Source of the DNA: Lactobacillus amylovorus DSM 20531
GTDB taxonomy: Bacteria > Bacillota > Bacilli > Lactobacillales > Lactobacillaceae
NCBI RefSeq assembly: GCF_002706375.1
Contig: NZ_CP017706.1
Coordinates: 1,426,001 to 1,490,000, forward strand
Length of the DNA stretch: 64,000 bases
Direction: 5' to 3'
Shown piece after piece: positions 15,276-23,642 of this stretch. The position numbers were made by a program, and so were the translations under genes. Under the pieces are notes generated by a model that saw only the letters and a list, made by a program, of their open reading frames with translations, was not told the origin of the DNA and did no database searches. The first letter of the stretch is position 1. Every line of letters starts with the position of its first letter.

Positions 15276-16044
15276 ATCTTTCTCATAGATTGATTTTTTA
15301 TTCTTTATTTAATCAAAGTAAGATTCTAAGGTGTCCTGAACCTGACCAAAGCCTTTGTGAATTCGGTTGAAGTAGCGGTCATTGTAACTCATTGCTTGAA
15401 TGCCAATAAAAGTATCAAGCGACTGTTCAATCGGAAACTCTGCTTTAGGCTTAGCCTTGCGCTTAATGACGTTGTTAAAAGATTCAATCATGTTGGTAGA
15501 GTAAATTGAAGCTCTGATCTGCTTAGGATAATTATAGAAGACCAGCAGGTCCGGCTCGATGTCTTTCAGGTTTCTTATGACATGATTATAACTTTTGTCC
15601 CATTTGGCATAGAAGGCATGCAGTACATCAACAGCAGCTGCTTTATTGGCTTGCTGGTGAATCTGCTTGAATTCGTTCATAATTGCCTCGCGATCCTCCA
15701 CGCGTACTTTAGCGCAGATATTACGCATGACATGAACCAAGCTGACTGAGCCGCAGTAAGGACATGCAGGCGGGATCAGCACTGCTTGATAGATCTTCTG
15801 CTTAATGCCATGCTCAATGCGATAAAAATAATCTTCAAAAATTATGTTAGAGTCTTCAATATCAAGGGAAAATTTAATAGAATTGTTGTAAGAGGACATA
15901 GTAATACCTTTGTTTATACATAGAATATTTGGTGGAACGGATTTTTATTGTAGCAGGGGGACTATGTCCTCTTTTTTATGCAATAAAAAACCTGTTAACA
16001 GCTTATCATACAGATAAGTCATCAACAGGAAAAATTATAGAGCC
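15248..16044 (-). mobile_element. Composite IS remnant: IS256 end joined to ISL3 start
   Basis: The left boundary GAGACTGTCAAAT (15248) looks like a lactobacillar IS256-type terminus. The right boundary, read on the minus strand, is GGCTCTATAATTTTTCCTGT (ending 16044), an ISL3-type terminus. Between them one frame joins an ISL3 N-terminus to an IS256 C-terminus near 15745. The unit must have arisen by recombination or nested insertion and deletion, and has no matching ends. Confidence 0.65.
15309..15899 (-). pseudogene. Chimeric transposase ORF (ISL3 N-terminus, IS256 C-terminus)
   Basis: Residues 1-50 (MSSYNNSIKFSLDIEDSN through CPYCGSVS) are the zinc-finger start of an ISL3 transposase. 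From LVHVMRNICAKV onward the sequence is the C-terminal third of an IS256/Mutator transposase, with IYSTNMIESFNNVIKRKAK and AMSYNDRYFNRIHKGFG. Neither half contains a full DDE catalytic core, so the product should be inactive. The junction preserves frame, and the 196-aa protein is intact as an ORF. Confidence 0.8.
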
Positions 16045-16092
16045 ATTTTTTCGACTAAGACCTAAAAGTGAGACTCTTTTAGGTCTATATTA
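16023..16092. repeat. ISL3 terminal sequence and adjoining hairpin
   Basis: CAACAGGAAAAATTATAGAGCC (16023-16044) is the ISL3-type end. Just beyond it AGACCTAAAAGTGAGACTCTTTTAGGTCT can fold into a strong stem. The stem sequence resembles the tip of the IS3 relics nearby (CCTAAAAATGAGA), so it may be another IS scar or a terminator. Confidence 0.4.
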
Positions 16093-16218
16093 TTTTGTTC
16101 AGTTTGAGATTATGAATAAGAACAGAATATTTCTGAAAGAATACGTGAGTATGCCTGATTTAATATACTAAAAAGCGTGTACAATTAAATTAAAAATAAG
16201 TAATAAGGAGTCTAAATT

Positions 16219-17535
16219 ATGGAAGCAAAACCAGATTTTAGAGTTTTAAAGATACCGGATACTACAAATTATTGGTTTGTAAGAGCTAATTCACGCGGTG
16301 AATATTATCAAGATTATTACTTAAATGATTTTATTGCTACTGATTCTAATGGTATTAGTATTGAAAATATTGTTGATATACTTGTGACCAATAATAATAT
16401 TACTGATCCATTATCGATAAAAAATCGTCTTAAGCAATATTTTAATGATCATGATTTAAAATTACTTAATAACAAACTAAACGAGAGAAAAGATTTGACT
16501 AAAGATGAAAAAGAAGAACTAAAAACAAAGGAGCTTCGTAAAAGTACTACTCGCTCAACGAGGGTAAATAAATTTGTAAATGAGATAAAATTAGGAGATT
16601 TTGTTTTTGTTCCTGCAGATTCTTCAACGAAATTCTTAGTTGGAATTATAATTTCTGATTGCTTAGATAATAATATTGAACATAAAACTAAAGCAAATAA
16701 GAATTATCATAAATGTAATTTTTCACTTATCAGAAAAGTAAAATGGATTAAAGAATTGACTTTTGAAGAAATGCCTGATGCATTATCTTGGATCAGATCA
16801 GCTCATCAAAGCATATTTGATATTTCCTCATATGCTGATTTGATTAATTCTTGTATTTCCTCTCTATATGAATATAAGGGCCAAATTTTTTACAGATTAA
16901 ACGTCCATACTAATAAACAAATTCCTATGACTGATTGGTTAGATTATCAACTGCTTATAAATGATATTGTCGGTGATGGCTTAGACGATATATATCAAAA
17001 GATAAAGGTACAATCTCCCGGAAATATTAATCTTAGTACTTTGAAAGCACATTGGCGTTGTTTAGCATTGATACCCTTGATACTTTTTGGAAGTACAAAG
17101 ATACAAATAGGTGATATAACAACGCAAATTCAAAATCCACTTGATTATTTCACTCCAGAAGGAAAGCGTAGTAAAAAATTAGATAATGATTTAAAGCAAG
17201 CAAATATAGACGCTAAAATAGCTGAAGCTAAAAAAACAGAAGCTGAGGCTGACAAAATAAAAGCTGAGACTAAGGCAATTGAACAAAGCAATAAAGCAAA
17301 AGAACGTAGTCGAGAAATTGAAGATAAGAAAAAAGAAGCAGCTAGATTAAAGGCAAAATCTGACTACTATAAAAATAAGGGACAGGAAAATAGCAAATTA
17401 ATAGAAAAGCAATTTGGTAGTAAGACAGAACGAACCAAGATAAATAGCTTGCCACATATAGATGAAAAAAAGAAAAAATCTGTAATATCTAAGTTCGATA
17501 TGGACGATAAAAACATTGGAATAGAGGTTAAATAA
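16219..17535 (+). CDS. Unknown protein: EVE/PUA-like N-terminus, hydrophobic centre, long coiled coil
   Basis: Not a family I can name. The 438-aa protein opens with NYWFVRANSRGEYYQDYYL and NDFIAT, then KLGDFVFVPADSSTKFLVGII. This resembles the small beta-barrel N-terminal domains attached to Mrr/McrB-type restriction proteins and other defence proteins. A hydrophobic stretch (CLALIPLILFG, about 277-288) precedes a charged helix of about 100 residues rich in Ala, Glu and Lys (AKIAEAKKTEAEADKIKAET), surely a coiled coil. A ribosome site AAGGAG lies nine bases before the start. It stands between IS scars and upstream of a membrane protein and SIR2-HerA. A defence role is plausible from context only. 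Confidence 0.55.
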   Translation: MEAKPDFRVLKIPDTTNYWFVRANSRGEYYQDYYLNDFIATDSNGISIENIVDILVTNNNITDPLSIKNRLKQYFNDHDLKLLNNKLNERKDLTKDEKEELKTKELRKSTTRSTRVNKFVNEIKLGDFVFVPADSSTKFLVGIIISDCLDNNIEHKTKANKNYHKCNFSLIRKVKWIKELTFEEMPDALSWIRSAHQSIFDISSYADLINSCISSLYEYKGQIFYRLNVHTNKQIPMTDWLDYQLLINDIVGDGLDDIYQKIKVQSPGNINLSTLKAHWRCLALIPLILFGSTKIQIGDITTQIQNPLDYFTPEGKRSKKLDNDLKQANIDAKIAEAKKTEAEADKIKAETKAIEQSNKAKERSREIEDKKKEAARLKAKSDYYKNKGQENSKLIEKQFGSKTERTKINSLPHIDEKKKKSVISKFDMDDKNIGIEVK

Positions 17536-17552
17536 AAATAACTAAAGTGGCA

Positions 17553-17640
17553 TGAACTGAGATCTTAAAATTTAATATTTAAAAATGTAGGGTTATAAAG
17601 GCTTGATTCCGATATTCTTTTGGAGTTAGACCCTTTTTAC
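17553..17640 (-). pseudogene. IS3-family transposase C-terminal relic
   Basis: The minus strand encodes KGSNSKRISESSLYNP-like residues in decayed form, parallel to the KEYRNQAAINPVF end seen at 30467-30625 (shared TGATTCCGATATTCTTT and GAGTTA on the plus strand). Only about 85 bp remain. It precedes the relic ORF at 17685, as at 14092. Confidence 0.5.
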
Positions 17641-17684
17641 GTAAATTTAAGTGTTATAAGGCAGTTGGTCTGTGTTTTTAGAAG

Positions 17685-18077
17685 TTTATTAATAATGGAT
17701 GGAAATTACACAGTACTGCTTTACCCATTAAACAAGTAATTGAAACTCCCAGATCTGATCAAAGTAAGGTAAATACTGTTTTTGTATTAAATATAGATTC
17801 CTTTAAGGAGTTTAAGAAGGAATTTGCTAAAGCGAATATCGCTGATTCATACTGGGAAGATCCCAATAATTCATCATTCATGAAGTATGCTAATGCATAC
17901 GTAGCACAGCTCATTGCTCTTTATCAATTGGCTTTGGCCGAATATATCAAGGCTAATAAGGATACTCTTGATGAAATACAAGCGAAAATGAAAGATACGA
18001 TATTACATAACGCTATTGTGTGGGGTAACACTTCGAATGGGGCGGTGGGGCAAGAAAAATTGAGCGGCGGTGATTGA
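17685..18077 (+). pseudogene. 5'-truncated ORF of unknown function, paralogue of 14183-14374
   Basis: The frame is open from an in-frame TAG at about 17682 to TGA at 18077, but the first ATG is at 17880. Codons before it read well (SKVNTVFVLNIDSFKEFKKEF, AKANIADSYWEDPNNSSF), so the true gene began further upstream and has lost its start. The C-terminal helix (LIALYQLALAEYIKANKDTLD) is duplicated in the relic at 14183. I recognise no family. A terminator follows at 18108. Confidence 0.5.
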
Positions 18078-18107
18078 AACTAAGAAAATAGAAGAGAAGA
18101 TGAAGGA

Positions 18108-18132
18108 AGCATCCCTTGGAGGATGCTTTTTT
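18108..18132 (+). terminator. Rho-independent terminator
   Basis: AGCATCC-cttgga-GGATGCT with a T6 run, 31 bp after the relic ORF. Stem sequence is nearly the same as the terminator at 3526. Confidence 0.8.
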
Positions 18133-18163
18133 GTTACTTTCATATTGCTGCTACATTTGTGCA

Positions 18164-18175
18164 TATTGGTATAAT
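18164..18175 (+). promoter_or_regulatory. Extended -10 promoter of the membrane gene
   Basis: ATTGGTATAATTTA carries TGG-TATAAT (TATAAT 18170-18175), the same core as at 14608. It lies 65 bp before the ATG at 18241. Confidence 0.5.
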
Positions 18176-18240
18176 TTAGATGTTGTGTTTCTAGAACTAT
18201 TGATTGACTCAGATGTAGATGTATAAGGATAAATAATAAA

Positions 18241-19047
18241 ATGGATAATTCTATGGTGAATTCAATTTGGAAAACTTTAAATACTAAATTAATTAAAATG
18301 AATTTTGCTAGTATAGTTTTTTCAATAGATATTATTCTTTGGCTTTTGAATATTAAATCATTAAAGTATTTAATCGATGGAAAAGCTTGGAGTGCTTTGT
18401 TAAAGCTAACACCAGAGATAATGATCAAGTTATATAGCTTACCTTTTTTGATAATCGCTTCTGTAATATGGTTAGTTCTAAAATATCTTTCTGAAGACAA
18501 AAATGCTGATAAGACTAAGGTAATAACGCCAGGACTAGTTTCTGTAGATGAAGGTCCAAAGATAATATTTAGAAATTACAATAAGGCTTATTTGTTTTTA
18601 TATAGAAACGTTTGGACAGTCCTAATTTTTTTACTAATCATGGGTAATAATTTCAATGAACTTACTATAAATAGAAATATAATTACCGCTAGTCTAATCA
18701 TATTAGTTATAAATATAAATAATCTAATTGATAATCTAAAAAAATATACATATGAAATGAAAGCTGATCCTTATCCTGTTAGCTTGGAAGAAGTTTCAGA
18801 AATGGGTGAAATAGATGGTACTGAAGTTTTCAAGACTTTAGCACAGAAAAAAGTAGGAGAAAAAGAATATAGAATTTTAAAAAATGTTTTTTATCATAGT
18901 AAATATTTTGGCAAGCCGAATGTAATTGAAAACAGATATTTTGTTGTACGTGTAGAACACTCACTAATAAATGTTGTTAATCGATCTAATAATTGGGACG
19001 AGATTAGGTTTAGCTATGAGCAATTAATTTCTGACAAAGGAAAATAA
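18241..19047 (+). CDS. Unknown four-helix membrane protein
   Basis: The 268-aa protein is not recognised. Hydrophobic segments lie at about 20-40, 60-80, 120-138 and 143-158, followed by a soluble C-terminal domain of about 105 residues with KKYTYEMKADPYPVSLEEV, VGEKEYRILKNVFYH and NRYFVVRVEHSLINVVNRS. No ribosome site stronger than AAGGAT is seen 11 bases upstream. It ends 54 bp before the native SIR2 start, is on the same strand, and has its own promoter. It could be a component of, or passenger with, the SIR2-HerA defence locus. Confidence 0.6.
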   Translation: MDNSMVNSIWKTLNTKLIKMNFASIVFSIDIILWLLNIKSLKYLIDGKAWSALLKLTPEIMIKLYSLPFLIIASVIWLVLKYLSEDKNADKTKVITPGLVSVDEGPKIIFRNYNKAYLFLYRNVWTVLIFLLIMGNNFNELTINRNIITASLIILVININNLIDNLKKYTYEMKADPYPVSLEEVSEMGEIDGTEVFKTLAQKKVGEKEYRILKNVFYHSKYFGKPNVIENRYFVVRVEHSLINVVNRSNNWDEIRFSYEQLISDKGK

Positions 19048-19063
19048 AAGTATATTTAAGGGC

Positions 19064-19072
19064 TGGTATAGT
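19064..19072 (+). promoter_or_regulatory. Probable promoter of the SIR2-HerA operon
   Basis: TGGTATAGT is an extended -10 (19064-19072) placed 30 bp before the native SIR2 start; the ribosome site AAAGGA lies at 19091-19096. Confidence 0.5.
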
Positions 19073-19101
19073 TTATAGGAATAATTAGTTAAAGGAAAAT
19101 A

Positions 19102-19127
19102 ATGATGAGTGATTATAAAAATATATT
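19102..19127 (+). pseudogene. Displaced 5' end of the SIR2 gene
   Basis: ATG at 19102 or 19105 begins MSDYKNI, and the frame then enters the IS30 and stops after LNTLEK. Joining 19127 to 20323 (deleting the IS and one copy of the 13-bp repeat) gives MSDYKNILFFNKNKRYLEL in the frame of the 20321 ORF. These eight or so codons are therefore the original N-terminus. Confidence 0.88.
19115..19127 (+). repeat. 13-bp direct repeat flanking IS30, left copy
   Basis: ATAAAAATATATT at 19115-19127 is repeated exactly at 20310-20322 immediately after the IS. It is interpreted as the target-site duplication. Confidence 0.88.
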
Positions 19128-20309
19128 CGCCGATTGTAAAATCAAATTGAACACTTTAGAAAAATAAAAAGTCCATTTGGACCTGTTTGATAGAATGTTA
19201 ATAATCACAAAAACATCTATTGGAGGTCACAAATGGACTCTTTACATTCTATCATGCCTAAGCACCAAAAGGGAAAGCATTTATCATTTGAGCAACGGGT
19301 TGTTATTCAAACCCGTATTAAAGACGGTTTCTCTCTTAGGGCTATTGCTCGTGAGCTTGATTGCTCTCCTTCTACTATCAGTTATGAGGTTAAACGTGGT
19401 ACTGTTTTGCTTTATCATGGTAAGAAAAAACGCTATAAGGCACAACAAGGTGATAAAGCTTACCAAATACATCGTAAGAATTGCGGTCGTAAATCAGATT
19501 TCTTAAAGAAATTTGACTTTATCAAATACGTTAATAAGCATTTCTGCGAAGATGGCTGGTCTCTTGATGTATGTGCCAATCGCTGCTTAGCTTTAGGAGA
19601 ATTTTCTCGTGATCAGGTAGTTTGCACTAGAACCTTGTACAACTATGTAGATCAATGCTTAATGGGTATGAGAAATTCTGATTTGCCAGAAAAGTTAAAG
19701 CGCAATACTAAAATACATCGCATTCGTAAAAATAAGAAAAAGCTTGGCCGAAGTATTGAAGAACGTCCCAAGGAGATCAATGATCGTAAGGAATTTGGCC
19801 ACTGGGAATGCGATTTAGTCTTAGGACATAAAACTAAGGATGATCAAGTACTGCTAACTTTGTCTGAACGAATGAGCCGTGAATTTTTAATCTTGCGTAT
19901 TCCTGATAAGACAGCCGCCAGTGTGATGACTGCTTTTCAGGCTCTGCGCAAACAGTATAGTGAACATTGGAATGACATCTTTAAGACAATTACAACTGAT
20001 AATGGATCAGAGTTTGCGGATTTATCCAATCTGGAGACAGTTTCAAAAACCCTGGTTTACTATGCTCATCCATATACTTCTTGTGATAAAGGCACTGTTG
20101 AAAGACACAATGGCCTTATTCGCAGATTTATTCCCAAAGGTGATTACATCAATAACTATTCTCTTCAAGATATCATTAATATTGAAACCTGGTGCAATTC
20201 ACTACCAAGAAAGATCTTGGCATATCATACTCCAGATGAAATCTTTGAGAAAGAATTAGATCATATCTATCAAGCAGTATAAATGTTCAATTTATTATTG
20301 CAATTTACG
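19128..20309 (+). mobile_element. IS30-family insertion sequence, copy B, inside the SIR2 gene
   Basis: The element is 1182 bp with imperfect 29-bp ends: 19128-19156 and the complement of 20281-20309 agree at 21 positions. One intact transposase lies inside. The exact 13-bp repeat on both sides and the restored SIR2 frame on removal define the insertion precisely. A long duplication is unusual for IS30 (usually 2-3 bp), although the mycoplasmal IS1630 branch is known for long ones. Confidence 0.92.
19233..20282 (+). CDS. IS30-family transposase (copy B)
   Basis: The 349-aa enzyme has an N-terminal HTH (FSLRAIARELDCSPSTISYE) and an IS30 DDE core with FGHWECDLVLGHKTKDD, TITTDNGSEF and the C-terminal KGTVERHNGLIRRFIPKG block. 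The start ATG 19233 has a GGAGG site eight bases upstream. It matches copy A over its whole length with scattered substitutions. The frame is intact. Its transcription runs toward the downstream SIR2 fragment, which could supply read-through expression. Confidence 0.93.
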   Translation: MDSLHSIMPKHQKGKHLSFEQRVVIQTRIKDGFSLRAIARELDCSPSTISYEVKRGTVLLYHGKKKRYKAQQGDKAYQIHRKNCGRKSDFLKKFDFIKYVNKHFCEDGWSLDVCANRCLALGEFSRDQVVCTRTLYNYVDQCLMGMRNSDLPEKLKRNTKIHRIRKNKKKLGRSIEERPKEINDRKEFGHWECDLVLGHKTKDDQVLLTLSERMSREFLILRIPDKTAASVMTAFQALRKQYSEHWNDIFKTITTDNGSEFADLSNLETVSKTLVYYAHPYTSCDKGTVERHNGLIRRFIPKGDYINNYSLQDIINIETWCNSLPRKILAYHTPDEIFEKELDHIYQAV

Positions 20310-20322
20310 ATAAAAATATATT
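20310..20322 (+). repeat. 13-bp direct repeat flanking IS30, right copy
   Basis: ATAAAAATATATT, identical to 19115-19127. Its last two bases TT are the first two bases of the TTG codon at 20321. Confidence 0.88.
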
Positions 20323-21556
20323 GTTCTTTAATAAGAATAAGCGTTATTTAGAATTAACAGAAAAAGATGAGATAAAGGATTTTTTAAATACTCATATAGC
20401 AGAGTATGATTCAGAAATAGATTTGGACAAAACTAGTGTTGAAGACTTACGTAGAGTCTATTCTAATTTCGTTAAAAGCAATGTTACTAATTTTATACCA
20501 AATAGAATTGACAATATTGTACTATTTTTAGGTGCGGGAGCATCGGTTGTAAGTGGTAATCCTTCTTACGGAAAGACGATGAAAGATCTAAATAAAAAAT
20601 GTTTCTCTGCAATAAAAGATAAGAGCTATTGGAAAGGCTGGGATGTAAAAAAGTTAGAAAATATATTACATTTACCACTAAAAGCAGCTCAGGATATTGA
20701 TCTAGAGAAATTAATATCTTATATGAATTTATATATTAAGTTAAATTTTAAAGAAAAACCAAATCATAATTCTACGTTTTATAGAATTAAAGAGATAAGA
20801 GATCAAATTTATGAGACCATCAAAGTTAATGTTAGTTATAACTATGATAATACTAAGATGAATCATATAGCTGTGATTAATGATCTTAATGATAGACTAT
20901 CACATGAATCCAAATTAAATATTATAACTACTAATTATGATTTAATGGTTGAAGAGGCTGCTGCACTAGATGGATATACAATCTTTGATGGATTTACTTT
21001 TGAACGTAATCCTATTTTTGATGCAGATATGTTTAATTGGAATTTAGTAAAATCAGTGCCTAACTTAAATACCAAAGAAAACATTTATAGAAAAAAAGTT
21101 ATGAATTTGTTGAAAATACATGGCTCAATTGATTGGTTTAGAGGTGATGATCAAAAGATTCATAGAGGGATGGCTAGTGACAAAAAGCCGATAATGATTT
21201 TTCCAAGTTCTGATAAATATATGCAAAGTTACGAAGATCCATACTTTGAATTATTTACAGAATTTCAGTCTTTACTTAGACGTTCTAATACTTTATTAAT
21301 TACTTCTGGTTTTAGTTTTTCAGATAATCACATTGCTCAAATGATAATGGATGCTCTTAGAAATAATGAGTCTCTAAGATGTTTGGTAACGGATTATGAT
21401 ATTGGAAAAATAAAGGATAGGGAGACATATTATAAAGAGAAAGAAAATGATAATTGGAAGAAATTGAGAGAAATGGCAAGTAATACTAAATCTATAGTCT
21501 TCTTAAAAGCAACAATGAATGATAAGGAACATGGATTAGATTATTATTTAGGGTAA
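20321..21556 (+). CDS. SIR2-family NADase of a SIR2-HerA defence pair, 5' end displaced
   Basis: The SIR2-type domain should hydrolyse NAD+ when the partner HerA complex senses phage, causing abortive infection. The native protein would be about 418 aa; 411 codons remain from a TTG at 20321. Motifs present: IVLFLGAGASVVSG (NAD loop, near residue 75), TTNYDLMVEEAA, LKIHGSIDWFRG (catalytic His), and LLITSGFSFSDNHIAQMI. No ribosome site precedes the TTG, since the IS now fills that place, so translation may be lost or may use another start. The stop is four bases before herA. Identification as SIR2-HerA rests on both proteins together. Confidence 0.87.
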   Translation: MFFNKNKRYLELTEKDEIKDFLNTHIAEYDSEIDLDKTSVEDLRRVYSNFVKSNVTNFIPNRIDNIVLFLGAGASVVSGNPSYGKTMKDLNKKCFSAIKDKSYWKGWDVKKLENILHLPLKAAQDIDLEKLISYMNLYIKLNFKEKPNHNSTFYRIKEIRDQIYETIKVNVSYNYDNTKMNHIAVINDLNDRLSHESKLNIITTNYDLMVEEAAALDGYTIFDGFTFERNPIFDADMFNWNLVKSVPNLNTKENIYRKKVMNLLKIHGSIDWFRGDDQKIHRGMASDKKPIMIFPSSDKYMQSYEDPYFELFTEFQSLLRRSNTLLITSGFSFSDNHIAQMIMDALRNNESLRCLVTDYDIGKIKDRETYYKEKENDNWKKLREMASNTKSIVFLKATMNDKEHGLDYYLG

Positions 21557-21560
21557 CAAT

Positions 21561-23219
21561 ATGAGTCTTATAGATAACTTTTTTCACAATAAATTGAACG
21601 ATAAAGCTGAAGAAAAAAATAATTTTTATTTAGGTAAGGTTTCTTCTGTATATGGTTCAACTTTTACTTTTCAAACTGAGAATATGGATCTAATTAAGTA
21701 CAGATTTAATGAGGAAAGTGTATTTATTCCAGGTACTATAAATTATTTTGTATTAGTTGAAAGTGACCAAGGAGTATTTATTGGACAAGTTTATAAATCA
21801 GAAATAAAAAATAATGGTTCTGTACATTCGGCGTTACTTAATGAGGCTGTTAATGATATATATCCACAAATTTATGTGAAAATTTTGGGAATATATAATA
21901 AGCAGAATTTTAAATTACCTGGATTAAAAAATGTAGATATTGAAGATAAGGTATATATAGCACCTAAACAAGCTACCAAGTTGTTGGTAAAATCTTTGGA
22001 ATTAGTTAAAGAGGGTAATGGAAACGCTAGAAAAATAATAAAAAATTTTGCTAAAGTCAGACTTAATAATTCTTCAAGCAGTATGTTAAGTATGCAAGCT
22101 GATAATCTATTTGATCATCATTTAATGATTGTGGGGGCAACTAATTCTGGAAAATCTACCACGTCGTTGTCGATTTTAGATAGATTGCATTCAGAAAAAG
22201 GGAAGATATTGATTATAGATCCTACTGGTGAATATGAAGATTCCTTCGATAAAAATAAAGATAAATTTATTAAAGTTACGTTAGGCAAAGATGTTGCTTT
22301 TAATAGTGGAAGTATACATAACAATGAGTGGAAAATGATATTTAAACCTAATCATAATACTCAAGAAGCAACATTATTTGAAGCAATTAAAGAATTAAAA
22401 TATCAAAGAAATCATACTGGAAAAGACGAATGCTTTGATCCACAAGGAAAAACGATAGAAGAAATAGCAAATATCTTAGATGATATTGATAGTGATAATG
22501 TGGATTTTGATGTTTCATTATTGTCAAAGCAGATAGTGAATAGTTCTGTGCAAATAGATAAGTATAAAAAGACGTATGTAAAAAATGGCTTTTCTCTAAG
22601 TAGCAATGAATGGTTAATAAAAAGGGTACGTAATGTTTTGAATAATACCAGTTTTAGTGACTTTTTTGATATAAATAAGAATAGGAAAAATATATTTGAT
22701 GTAATTGATAAAAAGTTTATATCTAGCGATAAAAGCCTATATATAAATGCAAAGTCAGTAGATGTTGCTGATGATTTTGGAAAAATGATGATAAATATAA
22801 TATGTGGTCATCTTTTGGATGTAGACAAAGATGATATAAAAAATAGACCGTTTGTTTTATTTATTGATGAAGTACATAGATATACTTTCAGTAGTGATGA
22901 AAATCAGGATAATTCAAGCTTAGTTAATATAGCTCGTGAGGGAAGAAAACTAGGTATTTTCTTATTTTTAACAACTCAAAGTCCTAAAGACGTTCCAGAA
23001 ATATTGTTAAATCAAATAGGAACCTTAATAATTCATAGATTAACAGGTTACAAAGATATTGAGACAGTTAAAAATTACCTGAATTTTGATATGATTAATT
23101 ATCTTCCTAATTTAAATAGAGGTGAAGCAATTATAACTAGTTTGAACTTACTACAAAATTTATATATTAAGTCGATTCCTTCAAATAGAATACAAAAAAA
23201 CGATACTCCTATTTTGTAA
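21561..23219 (+). CDS. HerA-type hexameric ATPase, partner of SIR2
   Basis: The 552-aa protein has an N-terminal HAS-barrel (about 20-80, with FYLGKVSSVYGSTFTFQ), a Walker A MIVGATNSGKSTTSLSIL at about 188, a DUF87-like core with LIIDPTGEYEDSF, Walker B VLFIDEVHRYTF at about 430, and sensor region FLFLTTQSPKDVPEILL. HerA ATPases form hexamers that assemble with SIR2 effectors into large anti-phage complexes. The start is four bases after the SIR2 stop, so the two are co-translated. The gene is intact. With the SIR2 N-terminus displaced by IS30, HerA may be expressed only from an IS or read-through promoter. A helper or nuclease such as NurA is not seen nearby. Confidence 0.92.
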   Translation: MSLIDNFFHNKLNDKAEEKNNFYLGKVSSVYGSTFTFQTENMDLIKYRFNEESVFIPGTINYFVLVESDQGVFIGQVYKSEIKNNGSVHSALLNEAVNDIYPQIYVKILGIYNKQNFKLPGLKNVDIEDKVYIAPKQATKLLVKSLELVKEGNGNARKIIKNFAKVRLNNSSSSMLSMQADNLFDHHLMIVGATNSGKSTTSLSILDRLHSEKGKILIIDPTGEYEDSFDKNKDKFIKVTLGKDVAFNSGSIHNNEWKMIFKPNHNTQEATLFEAIKELKYQRNHTGKDECFDPQGKTIEEIANILDDIDSDNVDFDVSLLSKQIVNSSVQIDKYKKTYVKNGFSLSSNEWLIKRVRNVLNNTSFSDFFDINKNRKNIFDVIDKKFISSDKSLYINAKSVDVADDFGKMMINIICGHLLDVDKDDIKNRPFVLFIDEVHRYTFSSDENQDNSSLVNIAREGRKLGIFLFLTTQSPKDVPEILLNQIGTLIIHRLTGYKDIETVKNYLNFDMINYLPNLNRGEAIITSLNLLQNLYIKSIPSNRIQKNDTPIL

Positions 23220-23345
23220 ATGAATTAAATAAAAAACATCCTTTTAGGGATGTCGCTTTTATAAATGAAAATGAATATATATTATCTTAGGATCAAAATG
23301 TAGAGAAGAAAAAATGCTATGTTATAATGACATTACAATATAGCA

Positions 23346-23476
23346 TAAAATAAGCACAATATAAAAGAGAGACATACTGCCATATATCTCTCAATGTAGT
23401 GTAAAAAATGGAGTGCTGTTATTACTGAAAGCTTACTATCTTATTTTGTGATTGAGAGTAAGCTTTTATTTTTTTG
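23346..23476 (+). ncRNA. Candidate antitoxin RNA of a type I TA locus
   Basis: An extended -10 (TG-t-TATAAT, 23333-23338) starts an RNA with a GAGAGACATA...TATATCTCTC stem and the segment AAATGGAGTGCTGTT (23406-23417). It ends in a stem AAAGCTTACT/AGTAAGCTTT with a T-run (23428-23476). The last part overlaps the 3' end of the small hydrophobic ORF on the other strand. The segment AAATGGAGTnCT is repeated in the leader of the opposing mRNA (23703-23714), as in Fst/par systems. Confidence 0.55.
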
Positions 23477-23642
23477 ACCTGAATAATTTCTTCAGTCGCT
23501 TTTTCAATTTGATTACTAACTCAATAAGGGCTGACAATGAACTGATTACCTTTTTCAATGCTCTGATGACCTGATTTAATTGATACAGCAGACAAGTTAA
23601 AGCTGCCATAACGATGATTAGCAAGTAAACTAATTCAAGCAT
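23466..23642 (-). CDS. Small hydrophobic peptide, candidate type I toxin
   Basis: The 58-aa peptide starts MLELVYLLIIVMAALTCLLY, a single membrane segment, then has a helical, strongly basic tail ending KKRLKKLFRSKK. Start 23642 follows AAAGGAG by eight bases; another ATG at 23675 also has AGAAGG and would add 11 residues. The architecture (membrane segment plus Lys/Arg tail) fits type I toxins and holin-like peptides, though it is longer than Fst. It converges on an RNA from the opposite strand that shares its terminator and a direct repeat. I could not match it to a named family. Confidence 0.55.
   Translation of the reverse strand: MLELVYLLIIVMAALTCLLYQLNQVIRALKKVISSLSALIELVIKLKKRLKKLFRSKK

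Noticed and set aside
15929..16171. 80-codon plus-strand ORF
   Set aside because: It lies across the ISL3 end and the hairpin; the composition is that of an IS leader read backward, with no ribosome site.
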